Part shown: positions 1-8,363 of the stretch, in pieces
Position numbering within the stretch: the first letter of the stretch is position 1
How the letters are laid out: each line of letters opens with the position of its first letter
DNA from: Candidatus Hermodarchaeum yapensis
Lineage (GTDB): Archaea; Asgardarchaeota; Hermodarchaeia; Hermodarchaeales; Hermodarchaeaceae
Direction of reading: 5' to 3'
Assembly: GCA_016840405.1 (NCBI GenBank)
Contig: JAEOSK010000021.1
Span: forward strand, 1-46,623
DNA: 46,623 bases
The notes under the pieces: model-generated
Databases searched by the model: none
Told to the model about the DNA's origin: nothing
Seen by the model: only the letters and a program-made list of their open reading frames with translations
Program-made: the position numbers and the translations under genes

Positions 1-3000
1 GGGATAGCTGTAGCAACAAAGGCGAGGTTAGCATTTCCATACGCATCTTGCATTAAGCCGGTCATTTGATCGGGTCGAGTATCAATCCGTCGTTGGTCCC
101 GGCCTGATAGTGTGGGTGTTCTACCCTTTCCTAGAGTAGCGGCCATTTTCCGCATTTTCCGGACGAGCCATGGAAAGGCAAAGATCCGAGTATAGAGGAG
201 CCACCCAATTAGTATCATGAGCCCGATAATGGCAGCGATGAGTCCGATAGCAATAGCACTTTGGGTGATTGGATGCGTTCGTACACGAAGTTGGAGTACA
301 AAATCGGCAGGCTCATGGTTTTCGACTCCACCCCGAATAGTAAGATCATGGAAACCGTCAAATGGTGCTGAGAGCCCAATAACCTCGTACACTCCAGGTA
401 ATCCTGGAACTTCAACCATTAACTGGTTGAGAACGCCAATACTGGGAATGTCGAGAAACAATGTAGCACCAGTAATTGGAGTTCCATGATGTGTGTCAGT
501 GAAGTTAACCCGGACGCGGAATAAATCACCAACAAAAAGTTCATGATATGTAGTTTGATTGAGTACAGGATTAACTAGAAAGACTTCAGTGGGAACCAGA
601 CGAATTTCAATAGATAGTGGGAGAATAGCTACGTCAAAGTTCGGCGAGTAAAAAGCCACAGCAGCAGAATAAGACCCAATGGGAATTGCGGATGTATCGA
701 TTATAACTTGATAAATTCCATTGCCAAGGGAGTCGATTGGTAGGCTGCCAACTTGGTAGTTGATGTTCCCTGTGGCATTCGAAATGAGTTGATCCCAATA
801 CCCTGTGTAATTGAAGGTTAGAATGAGCATGTCACCAACAGGGGCCCAAATTTCAGAGGGATCCAGATCGATGGTAATGGAACCGGATTGATCTTCGGTT
901 TGTGCATTGATGAGCATTGTTTCAGTAGGTTGTTCTTGGACCAAGAGGAGGATTTGGGCTGTAGCATCCTCATATGCTGCAATTTGTGCTCGTATGGTGA
1001 TAGTGTATGTGCCGACAGATATGCTGACAACATGAAGGGTTTCCTCATACCATCCAGGTATACCAGTAGGTTGCATGGTTCCTGAGAACCCAATGCCGAA
1101 GTATTGAGGTTCTGCACTAGTAATTGGCTGGTTTTCAGCGGTGTCATTCAAATACACTGCAAAGGTTACTGTGTCATTCCAGAATACAGTGTAGGAATAA
1201 AATTCTGGAATTATTTCTACTTCGCGTCCACGAATGACTATGCTTACTGATAAAAAGGCCTGCCAATAGTCAACTGGAGCATCGGCATCTAGAAAGAACC
1301 GGATTTGATAGGTTTCATTAACGAGGTAGAGGGATGCGTCAAAGGTCATAGAAAAGTTGCCGATTTCGCCAGGTACAGGTGTTAATTGTCCAGAATCTAC
1401 TTGATCTGCTGTAGAGTTGAAAAGGGTCCAGTTGGCAATGTATGGAATTGATGTGGCTTGCACGTCAATTCCTGCACCCCCTGCATCCAAATCTTGATAG
1501 AAGACCACAAAGTTCCTGGATACGTTATAGGGGATTTCGACAAAGGGAACCGTTGTAGGCGCTTTGAGAACTAGATCCGTTCGATGCTCTCTAGCCACTA
1601 CTCCAATCGCTGAAGTTGTGTCACCAATGCTACTGACGGTTAATGGAGTTGTCTGATTGTGGATGCGGAATCGCTCAATATATCGAACATTAACATCGTA
1701 TTGACCCGGGTACATGTATACAGATGCCGATGGACTTGCGTTGAGTGCAAAGATTGGCGTCCCACTAGTTGTCTCATCGAGGAAAACCTCAGCGTAAGTA
1801 GGTAGCGTTGAATCATCGTACCAGTCCCTGATGTGGAGGGTGAGATAACTAAGCTGACACTTAACGGTGCGGGCCCAACCGCGTTGTATGTTATGATTAA
1901 GAACTATTGATGTGGAATTGACTTGGAAGGTGACCGAACCGCCATAGGTAGAAAGTAAGGTGTAATTTGAAATAATTGAGTATGTATCATCATTTAACTT
2001 GGAAAAAATAATGGTTGAGGCTACCGTGGTTCCTGTTCGAATTAGATCTGAAGTACTATTGTAAACGTAAATGGTCACGTTCGAGATGTTTGAGCCTGTA
2101 ACATCCTGAGTTGTAATGGTTAGGATGTTATGGCGGTAGAGTTCTTGCTCACCAACAGTTAAGCTAACAGGATTATTCACTTTCGTGGTTTGGGATCGAA
2201 CTTCGTCGTAATTTGTTCCATATGCAGAAGTATAGACTGTGTAATCATAACTGAAGGTTTCACCTGTTGGCATAATGAAGAAGTCACCTTGATGACCCTC
2301 ACGGAGAATTTGTTGCAGCATAGTATTGTCACCCATGCCGCTAACAGCGAGAGATAGAACCTCCCAGCCCACAGGGTTGACTTTGGCAATTAATCCAAGG
2401 GTAGGATGCTGTGTGCCATCATAGCCAGGTTCACCGGCATCATCATACCAGACAAACCAGGGTTCAATAGGGAAGTCTCGACGACGCCCGTCAACGGATT
2501 CATTGTAGAGTCCGTATTTGGATCCATTCCAAGCTTTCCGGTTTTGGACCGCATCAACTGTTCCTGGAGTTCCAGAACCGCAAGTGAATGTCATAATATG
2601 AGGCCAATCACCATAGTTCTTGACATGGCACTGGGCACCTAACCACTGAGGATTCGCGGTTATGTCAAGAATGACATTGACAAGCGCAGTATCACCATGC
2701 CAATAGAAAGTGTAAGTAATTGTGTAGTTGAGAAAACCTGCAGCTCCATTACTCCCGCGATTAACAGTATCAGAGGTCTGATTACACCAAGGCGAAGCCG
2801 AATTGCAATATCCACCATCGCTTGTAACGATTTTAATTCGGGTGAATAGGGGTCCATCGTCAAGAATCCAAACCCCAGCGCCTGAAATCCACGCTTCGGC
2901 AGGATTATCGGGTGCGACATTGGCTCGAGTAGCAGAACTAGAACCCATGCCCGTATCAACTCCTAGGGGGTCAAGGGCAAATTCGCCTAAGAGCATATAT

Positions 3001-3827
3001 TGTAGGTTTGTTCCTAATCCTGTACCATTATTGGTATCGAGTGCATCAACATCGCCATATCGGACGGCGATTAGACCACATGCAGGTCCACCCCAATCAG
3101 AGCCTCCGCGTAGCATATCGGTGAGAAGTATAGAGGCATGTTCATATTGTGTAGCAGCGGAACGAATGTAGACCATGTCAACATTTGTGAAATTTGTGCT
3201 TGTGACATCGGAATACACCCAGGGCATGGTTGAATCATCAGTAATAGGTCCGTTTGATGGGATTGCCGTGATCCGGTCGGTGTAGCTTGGAGCAACGGAG
3301 TAATCATCGTCGTAATAGATGTAGAAAACTTCCTGATAGTTCTGTGTGATATTCACGAGAAAACAAACGGTGCAAGAATCATAGAATGTGGTATGGGTGG
3401 TGGCATTCCATATTTGAGAGGGGACTTCGTGCCAGCTGGCAAGATCCCAGTAGGCTACAGCAATAATTCCTTGACGAGCGACGTCACCTGTGAAGGTGAG
3501 GGAAACATGAACCGGTTCCATGTTTCGGGATGCGATATCCGGTTCAATGATGATGATTTTTCGTCGGTAATCATAATTGGTATCCCACCATTCGGTGAGG
3601 GTCTCACGACCTGTTCCGAGGGGGTGATCCGGTGGTGTTGGGGACTCTTCTTCGGAGGGAAGGACAATAAGGTCAGTTGGAGGAAAGGAAGGAGTAAAAG
3701 GTGAAAATGGCGTCTGTGCGGTATCACTCACAAACGAACCTGCCCCAATATTTGGAATCATTGGAACAGTAAAGTCGAGTAAAAAGTAAATTAGAAAGAG
3801 TCCTAAAACTAGATGACGTTTTCGCAT
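1..3827 (-). CDS. Large membrane-anchored surface protein with DUF2341-like N-terminus (partial, C-terminus cut by window edge)
   Basis: I read a single minus-strand frame from ATG at 3827 to the window edge with no stop: 1275 full codons and no in-frame end. AAGGAGTG lies about 7-12 nt upstream of the ATG. The N-terminus (residues 1 to about 28, MRKRH then LVLGLFLIYFLL) looks like a secretion signal. A Pro/Thr-rich segment follows, then WWDTNYDYRRKI at about residue 80 and VFYIYYDDDY about 85 residues later; both are typical of the DUF2341 family of secreted archaeal/bacterial proteins. The long middle part is rich in Thr, Asn and aromatic residues, has many N-x-S/T sequons, and looks like a string of beta-sandwich domains. 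One strong transmembrane helix sits near residues 1184-1208, followed by a basic cytoplasmic tail (VRKMRKM) that runs off the edge. Likely an S-layer-associated or adhesin-like protein; the ligand is unknown. Frame certain, function inferred. Confidence 0.85.
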   Translation of the reverse strand, partial: MRKRHLVLGLFLIYFLLDFTVPMIPNIGAGSFVSDTAQTPFSPFTPSFPPTDLIVLPSEEESPTPPDHPLGTGRETLTEWWDTNYDYRRKIIIIEPDIASRNMEPVHVSLTFTGDVARQGIIAVAYWDLASWHEVPSQIWNATTHTTFYDSCTVCFLVNITQNYQEVFYIYYDDDYSVAPSYTDRITAIPSNGPITDDSTMPWVYSDVTSTNFTNVDMVYIRSAATQYEHASILLTDMLRGGSDWGGPACGLIAVRYGDVDALDTNNGTGLGTNLQYMLLGEFALDPLGVDTGMGSSSATRANVAPDNPAEAWISGAGVWILDDGPLFTRIKIVTSDGGYCNSASPWCNQTSDTVNRGSNGAAGFLNYTITYTFYWHGDTALVNVILDITANPQWLGAQCHVKNYGDWPHIMTFTCGSGTPGTVDAVQNRKAWNGSKYGLYNESVDGRRRDFPIEPWFVWYDDAGEPGYDGTQHPTLGLIAKVNPVGWEVLSLAVSGMGDNTMLQQILREGHQGDFFIMPTGETFSYDYTVYTSAYGTNYDEVRSQTTKVNNPVSLTVGEQELYRHNILTITTQDVTGSNISNVTIYVYNSTSDLIRTGTTVASTIIFSKLNDDTYSIISNYTLLSTYGGSVTFQVNSTSIVLNHNIQRGWARTVKCQLSYLTLHIRDWYDDSTLPTYAEVFLDETTSGTPIFALNASPSASVYMYPGQYDVNVRYIERFRIHNQTTPLTVSSIGDTTSAIGVVAREHRTDLVLKAPTTVPFVEIPYNVSRNFVVFYQDLDAGGAGIDVQATSIPYIANWTLFNSTADQVDSGQLTPVPGEIGNFSMTFDASLYLVNETYQIRFFLDADAPVDYWQAFLSVSIVIRGREVEIIPEFYSYTVFWNDTVTFAVYLNDTAENQPITSAEPQYFGIGFSGTMQPTGIPGWYEETLHVVSISVGTYTITIRAQIAAYEDATAQILLLVQEQPTETMLINAQTEDQSGSITIDLDPSEIWAPVGDMLILTFNYTGYWDQLISNATGNINYQVGSLPIDSLGNGIYQVIIDTSAIPIGSYSAAVAFYSPNFDVAILPLSIEIRLVPTEVFLVNPVLNQTTYHELFVGDLFRVRVNFTDTHHGTPITGATLFLDIPSIGVLNQLMVEVPGLPGVYEVIGLSAPFDGFHDLTIRGGVENHEPADFVLQLRVRTHPITQSAIAIGLIAAIIGLMILIGWLLYTRIFAFPWLVRKMRKMAATLGKGRTPTLSGRDQRRIDTRPDQMTGLMQDAYGNANLAFVATAI

Positions 3828-3986
3828 CCCAAATCACTCCTTAATGTAAGGATAACATATGTCGGTTACAACTAGTCAGACATGGTGCTTTAATGGTTTT
3901 GTCTGATTTGGGGGGAATTGGCATATTCTTTGGTTTCTGCGAAGGGCTGGAAGAGGCTTGTTGGTTCAGATTCGATGCTGAAAATC

Positions 3987-4751
3987 CTATTTATCCAAGA
4001 CTTTAGGTTCTCGTTTCTCCAAGAAGGCTTTGATTCCTTCTTTGGCATTTTCTGAATCAAAGGATTCGCCGAAAAAGCGAGCTTCAAGTTTAAGACCTTC
4101 TTCCAGTGGGAGGTACATTGCCTGTTTCATCGCCTTCTTGGCTAGCTGGATTGCGACAAGTCCACGACTGGCTATACGTTTCGCAAGATCCATCGCGGTG
4201 GGGAGAAGTTCTTCAAGGGGAACGACCTTGTAAACGAATCCCATCATCTCAGAAGCGGGAACGATATCACCGGTAAGAATGAGTTCGCGGGCACGCTGAG
4301 GCTCCATCCAGCGCTGAAGGCGTTGGGTACCACCCCACCCAGGAATGATACCGAGTTTGATTTCCGTTTGTCCGAAACGGGCGTTTTCCGATGCGATGAT
4401 GAAATCGCAAGCTTGGGAAATTTCCATTCCACCACCCAGTGCGTACCCATTCACTGCCACGATTATGACCTTGCTGTGTTGTTCTAAGAAGAGAGTGAAC
4501 TTTTGACCCTGTCGCGCGAGTTTTTCAGCAGCCTTTCCATCAAGTCCAATGAATTGTTTGATGTCTGCACCACCCACAAAAAATCTGTCACCAGCACCGG
4601 TGAGGATAATCACCTTTGTGTCATCTTGGTTCAGTTCGGCGAACAGTTTCTGTAAGGCGTTGAAGACCTCAGGATTGAGTGCATTCGCAGGTGGATTGTT
4701 TATCGTAATGATGGCAATCTGGTTTTCCTTTTTCAATTCGACTTTGGACAT
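3987..4751 (-). CDS. Enoyl-CoA hydratase/isomerase (crotonase) family protein
   Basis: 254 aa, normal length for a monofunctional crotonase. Known family role: hydration or isomerisation of enoyl-CoA thioesters, with an oxyanion hole stabilising the thioester enolate. Visible signatures are GGADIKQF (oxyanion-hole strand, residues 60-67), NGYALGGGMEIS (101-112) and FGQTEIKLGIIPGWGGTQRL (127-146). The two acidic residues of true hydratases are both present (E110 and E130), so hydratase is more likely than a non-hydratase member. The ATG at 4751 follows GGAG at a suitable distance. The gene is alone on its strand, about 160 bp upstream of the surface-protein gene and divergent from the TIM-barrel gene. 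It differs clearly from the second crotonase at 10173. The substrate (short-chain or 3-hydroxybutyryl-CoA) cannot be read from sequence. Confidence 0.92.
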   Translation of the reverse strand: MSKVELKKENQIAIITINNPPANALNPEVFNALQKLFAELNQDDTKVIILTGAGDRFFVGGADIKQFIGLDGKAAEKLARQGQKFTLFLEQHSKVIIVAVNGYALGGGMEISQACDFIIASENARFGQTEIKLGIIPGWGGTQRLQRWMEPQRARELILTGDIVPASEMMGFVYKVVPLEELLPTAMDLAKRIASRGLVAIQLAKKAMKQAMYLPLEEGLKLEARFFGESFDSENAKEGIKAFLEKREPKVLDK

Positions 4752-4850
4752 CTTCTATTCTGCTCCAAAGGGATGTGAGTTGAACAGTTCTTAGCGATAC
4801 AAAGTTCCTTTAACCCTTTTCCTTTCTAAGAGTTATGAATAACCCTGACC

Positions 4851-4857
4851 TTTATAG
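4851..4857 (+). promoter_or_regulatory. TATA-like box for the TIM-barrel/PHP pair
   Basis: TTTATAG lies about 26 nt before a predicted transcription start near 4880. This leaves a short leader carrying GTGAGG before the ATG at 4897. Spacing is right for an archaeal promoter; not tested. Confidence 0.4.
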
Positions 4858-4896
4858 CAGAAAGAGGGGGCAGAGAAGAAAGTGAGGATGGTCAGT

Positions 4897-5787
4897 ATGC
4901 AGTTTGGTATAACAGCTTTAGATTGGTCAACGGTTATGTCGCAGCTGTTTTCTAAAGGGACGTTGGATTTTAGTCAGTTTGATTTCGCTGAAATTATGCG
5001 TATAACTCACAATCAGGGATTTTCCTTAATGGAACTAACCTTGGATATTGGTTATGTGCTTCCTGGGGCATTATCTGAAAATCAGATAGCGAGTTTACTT
5101 TCAGTGAAAGACGAATTAGATCTCACGTATACTGCCCATTTACCACTTTGGTCAATTGAACCGTCTAGCCCGAATGCCTTCATCCGAGAAGCCTCCGTTG
5201 ACTGCTTAGTCGATGCCATTAGGATAGTCAGGCCCCTTGACCCCGAAGTGTATGTTATGCATAACGCGGGTTGGCTCGGTGCAGAGTTTGGGGAGTTTGA
5301 TGTTACTCCGCAATACAAGCCCTATCTTTTCGAAGTATTGGGTGGATTGGCTGAACAGAGTGTTAAAGAATTGTTACAGCGCACTGGACTTCCATCACGG
5401 AAAATTGCTTTGGAGTCTATTGAATTTCCTTTTGAATATACGTGGCGTCTTGCTGAACGATTAGATACATCGATTTGTTTGGATACGGGTCATGTTCTCT
5501 CTGGTCAATCTGGTTCAACGGATTTACTGGGTTTTGTCGATCGTTATCATAGTCGGCTGAGTGAGGTTCATTTACATGATGGAGCCGTGAGACCCGTGGA
5601 AGGGAAACGGTTTCCGTATTTTGACCATCAAGTATTAGGTAAGGGGGACATGCCTGTTGCGGAGTTCCTTACCGCGCTAGATGAGTGCGGGTTTGATGGT
5701 CCAGTGATTTTTGAGTTGAATCGAGAGGATGCGCTGGAGTCATTGAAGGTAATCCGAAAGTTTTTACCGGATTTTCCGATTGAATGA
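4897..5787 (+). CDS. Sugar-phosphate isomerase/epimerase-like TIM barrel (AP endonuclease 2 superfamily; possibly CbiR-like)
   Basis: About 296 aa from the chosen start. The fold is a xylose-isomerase-like TIM barrel (PF01261 type). Candidate metal ligands appear in order: H in TYTAHLPL, H in YVMHNAG, E in ALESIEF, D and H in CLDTGHVL, H in EVHLHDG, and E in VIFELNRE near the end. From memory, LTYT-HLPL followed by a REASV-VIRPLDP-Y-MH block resembles cobamide-remodelling CbiR hydrolases; this is a suggestion only, and a sugar isomerase, epimerase or endonuclease remains possible. An in-frame GTG at 4882 gives a longer version. I prefer ATG 4897 because GTGAGG (4882-4887) sits 9 nt before it. 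The PHP phosphoesterase follows within about 20 bp, so the two are probably one operon. Confidence 0.85.
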   Translation: MQFGITALDWSTVMSQLFSKGTLDFSQFDFAEIMRITHNQGFSLMELTLDIGYVLPGALSENQIASLLSVKDELDLTYTAHLPLWSIEPSSPNAFIREASVDCLVDAIRIVRPLDPEVYVMHNAGWLGAEFGEFDVTPQYKPYLFEVLGGLAEQSVKELLQRTGLPSRKIALESIEFPFEYTWRLAERLDTSICLDTGHVLSGQSGSTDLLGFVDRYHSRLSEVHLHDGAVRPVEGKRFPYFDHQVLGKGDMPVAEFLTALDECGFDGPVIFELNREDALESLKVIRKFLPDFPIE

Positions 5788-5808
5788 CCAGTGAGGGAGA
5801 TTTTAGTT

Positions 5809-6708
5809 GTGAAGCAATTTGTGGACTTGCATGTTCACACAACCGCCTCAGATGGCATTGAATCACCAACACAGGTAGTCAGCAAAGCACATGAATTAGG
5901 ATTAGCTGGTATTGCCATCACCGACCACGATACTACTCATGGTGTGGATGAAGGGGTCCGAGTCGGGACGAATTTGGGTATAGAGGTGGTGCCTGGAGTT
6001 GAGATTAGTTGTAAATGGTTGGACCACCGAATTCACCTCTTAGGTTTTTACATTGATACGATGGACACGGGTCTTCGTTCACTACTTGAGTGGATGCAGG
6101 CAGGACGTGAGGCCCGATTACCCAAAATGTTAGCTAGGCTTAAGGCGTTGGGTATTGATATTGATCAACAGGAAGTGGAAGCAGAGGCTGCAGGCGAATC
6201 TACAGGGCGCCCCCATCTTGCCCGTGTATTAGTTCGCAATGGAGTTGTATCATCGTTAGAGGAAGCATTTGACAAGTATCTAGCATTTGGACGTCCTGCC
6301 TATGCCGAACGCCCACGACCCACCATTGCTGAAGGGATTCAAGCAATTCTTGATGCGAAGGGTCTCCCGGTCATTGCCCACCCTCTTACCGTGAACCTCT
6401 CACCGAGAGAGTTGATATCCCCACTCGTTAAACAAGGGCTTCAAGGAATTGAAGTCTATTACCCCTGGCAGGATGTAACAGGACAACCTCCAGAATGGTA
6501 TGCAACAATTGATTCACAATTAGCATTATTGGACGAGTTAGCCGAAGAGTTCGAATTAATCCTAACTGGAGGATCTGATTACCATGGACTAGTACCTGGA
6601 AAAGCGGATTTGGGATCGATTCCTGTCCCCGTGTCTAGGTTAGAATCTTTACAACAGCGCTACAAGACCCTTTTTGGTAAGCTACCATCCACTTCAAAAC
6701 CCGCATAA
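5809..6708 (+). CDS. PHP-domain metal-dependent phosphoesterase (TrpH/YciV-like)
   Basis: About 299 aa. The N-terminus has the PHP motif FVDLHVHTTASDG (two His), then ITDHDTTHG, VPGVEIS with a metal-binding Glu, a C-terminal VIAHP and GGSDYHG: the full set of PHP metal ligands. Known relatives dephosphorylate 3',5'-nucleoside bisphosphates or degrade RNA 5'-ends; others act on histidinol phosphate. The inserted helical domain (TGRPHLARVLV...AFDKYLAFGRPAY) is typical of the YciV/RNase AM type rather than histidinol phosphatase. The start GTG 5809 is preferred over GTG 5791 because GAGGGAG lies about 9 nt before it and the family normally begins a few residues before DLHVHT. It directly follows the TIM-barrel gene on the same strand. 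Confidence 0.9.
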   Translation: MKQFVDLHVHTTASDGIESPTQVVSKAHELGLAGIAITDHDTTHGVDEGVRVGTNLGIEVVPGVEISCKWLDHRIHLLGFYIDTMDTGLRSLLEWMQAGREARLPKMLARLKALGIDIDQQEVEAEAAGESTGRPHLARVLVRNGVVSSLEEAFDKYLAFGRPAYAERPRPTIAEGIQAILDAKGLPVIAHPLTVNLSPRELISPLVKQGLQGIEVYYPWQDVTGQPPEWYATIDSQLALLDELAEEFELILTGGSDYHGLVPGKADLGSIPVPVSRLESLQQRYKTLFGKLPSTSKPA

Positions 6709-6986
6709 CAAAGGACAAGGTTTAAAAACGCGTGTTTATGCTTCACACTCAGACAAGAGATAAGTGTTCAACGCCGAGGCGTGTCCAAAATAATTGATTT
6801 GACTTGGATACGAAACCTGGCGACAAAAACCCACTTGCGCGAAGGTTTCTCTGTTTAGTGAATCTTCAGATGAGGCAGAGTGGAAGAAACACCTAGCTTA
6901 CCTGTCCGTTCTGAACAAGTAGAAAGAGTTCAGACAAAGCGGGTTTACTTGTCACGATTACAAAACCCAAAGAGGGAATGATAGAA
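6709..6986 (+). other. Long non-coding leader with dyads upstream of the beta-CASP nuclease gene
   Basis: No coding frame is convincing in these 278 bases. A TATA-like TTTAAAAA occurs at 6721-6728, which would start a transcript near 6750 and leave a leader of about 235 nt. Within it I see a dyad ACGCC-GA-GGCGT (6771-6782), a hairpin GAAACC/GGTTTC (6812-6817 with 6844-6849, plus an inner GCG/CGC), and a perfect 7-bp hairpin TCTGAAC/GTTCAGA (6910-6916 with 6928-6934, 11-nt loop). Leader self-regulation would be plausible for an RNase gene but is inference. Confidence 0.4.
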
Positions 6987-8300
6987 ATGACAAAGATTAC
7001 ATTTCTCGGCGGTTGTCGGCAAGTCGGCGCTTCAGCAGTCCTAGTGGAACAAGGAGGCGCCCGAATCGTCATGGACTACGGCACTGCCTTCAACGGAACT
7101 CAACGAGTCCCGTTACCTACATCTACACGAAACCTAACCAGCGTACTTACTCACGCTCACCTTGACCATAGTGGTAATCTCCCCATGATAGCGGGAAGTC
7201 AAACCCACAGCGTTCCTATGTATACAACGAAGTTAACGAAAGAACTTGTTCGGCTTCTCCTAGATGACATGATCCGCATTGGAGGGGATTCGTTAGCCTT
7301 TGAACGCACTGAAGTGAAGAACTTGCTGAAGAACACGCAAACCCGGACCTACAATGAATCTTTCCAGGTTCATCCCAAGATGCGTGTAACTCTTCATGAT
7401 GCCGGACATATCCCGGGTAGTGCTTCGATTCTCGTCGAGACAGAAGCAAATGGAAATGGCGCAGCACGGATTTTCTATACGGGAGACCTGAACACAACCA
7501 ATACACAACTGGTTAAGGGTGCACCTAACCCACGCCAATTAGGTGACTTAGATGTGGTGATTGTAGAAAGCACGTACGCGCTTGAGAATCATCCATCACG
7601 AAAGAACACCGAAAAGGAGTTTGTGAAGAATGTGCGAAAGACCCTTGAAAATGGAGGAACAGCATTAATACCTGCATTTGCGGTTGGTCGATCGCAGGAA
7701 GTACTGACGGTTCTTGCACAGCACCGACACCAGGGGTTAGACTATCCGATTTTCCTAGATGGGATGGCTCGCAAGGTTACTCGTCTCATGCAAGGACAGT
7801 CTAAGTCCTTTTCAGGAGGCGAAAAGTTCAATAAAGCAGTCCAACAGGCAACCTTCATCCGGAAACACTCTGATCGTGAAGCGGCTACCAAGGACCCAGC
7901 AATCATCATTGCTCCGGCGGGAATGCTCAAGGGTGGAGCAGCTCAACGCTATATGAAGGACATTGCTGCAGATGCACACAGTACTGTGTTCTTAGTTGGT
8001 AAGCAACTTCCGGGTACTCCAGGAGCTGAACTCCTTCATCAAAGACAATTCAGGACAAAGACTGACAATGGAAAACCGAGTATCGTGCCTGTTAAAGCAC
8101 AGGTTGAATCCTACAATTTCTCCTGTCACGTAGACCGGCAGGATGTGATCAATTTCCTTCGACAAACACGAGGGAACCCAAAAATTCTTACGATGCACGG
8201 CGATGCAGCGGCGTGTGAGAGTCTTGCACAGACGATTCGCAACCGATTTGGATTTGATGCTGTTGCAGCCACATCCGGTCAAACCGTGACTATCAATTAA
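6987..8300 (+). CDS. Metallo-beta-lactamase/beta-CASP ribonuclease (archaeal CPSF2/RNase J-like)
   Basis: 437 aa. The MBL motif 2 THAHLDHSG gives H56, H58, D60 and H61. The later metal residues are DAGHIPGS (motif 3) and YTGDLN (motif 4). beta-CASP motifs follow: VESTYA (A), FSCHVD (B) and TMHGD (C). VIPAFAVGR-type residues (LIPAFAVGRSQEVL) and IIIAPAGMLKGGAA are characteristic of RNA-processing beta-CASP enzymes. There is no N-terminal KH extension, so this is the short archaeal class and not aCPSF1. Role: 5'-3' exo- and/or endonuclease in RNA maturation and decay in the cytoplasm. ATG 6987 is preferred to ATG 6978 because GAGGG (6972-6976) is 10 nt away from the former but touches the latter. 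It ends convergent to the acyl-CoA ligase. Confidence 0.92.
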   Translation: MTKITFLGGCRQVGASAVLVEQGGARIVMDYGTAFNGTQRVPLPTSTRNLTSVLTHAHLDHSGNLPMIAGSQTHSVPMYTTKLTKELVRLLLDDMIRIGGDSLAFERTEVKNLLKNTQTRTYNESFQVHPKMRVTLHDAGHIPGSASILVETEANGNGAARIFYTGDLNTTNTQLVKGAPNPRQLGDLDVVIVESTYALENHPSRKNTEKEFVKNVRKTLENGGTALIPAFAVGRSQEVLTVLAQHRHQGLDYPIFLDGMARKVTRLMQGQSKSFSGGEKFNKAVQQATFIRKHSDREAATKDPAIIIAPAGMLKGGAAQRYMKDIAADAHSTVFLVGKQLPGTPGAELLHQRQFRTKTDNGKPSIVPVKAQVESYNFSCHVDRQDVINFLRQTRGNPKILTMHGDAAACESLAQTIRNRFGFDAVAATSGQTVTIN

Positions 8301-8363
8301 GACTTGTAGGAACGCAATAACCGTTTCGTAATGGATTCATCAATTCATGAACGGACGTGGTTG

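Noticed and set aside
3393..3727. Overlapping plus- and minus-strand frames of about 90-100 codons
   Set aside because: They are shadows of the long minus-strand surface-protein frame, which is open across 1-3827 with a good ribosome-binding site and domain signatures.
6709..6986. C/D-box small RNA
   Set aside because: AGATGAGG and CTGA elements are present but the box sequences and spacing do not match a C/D guide RNA.
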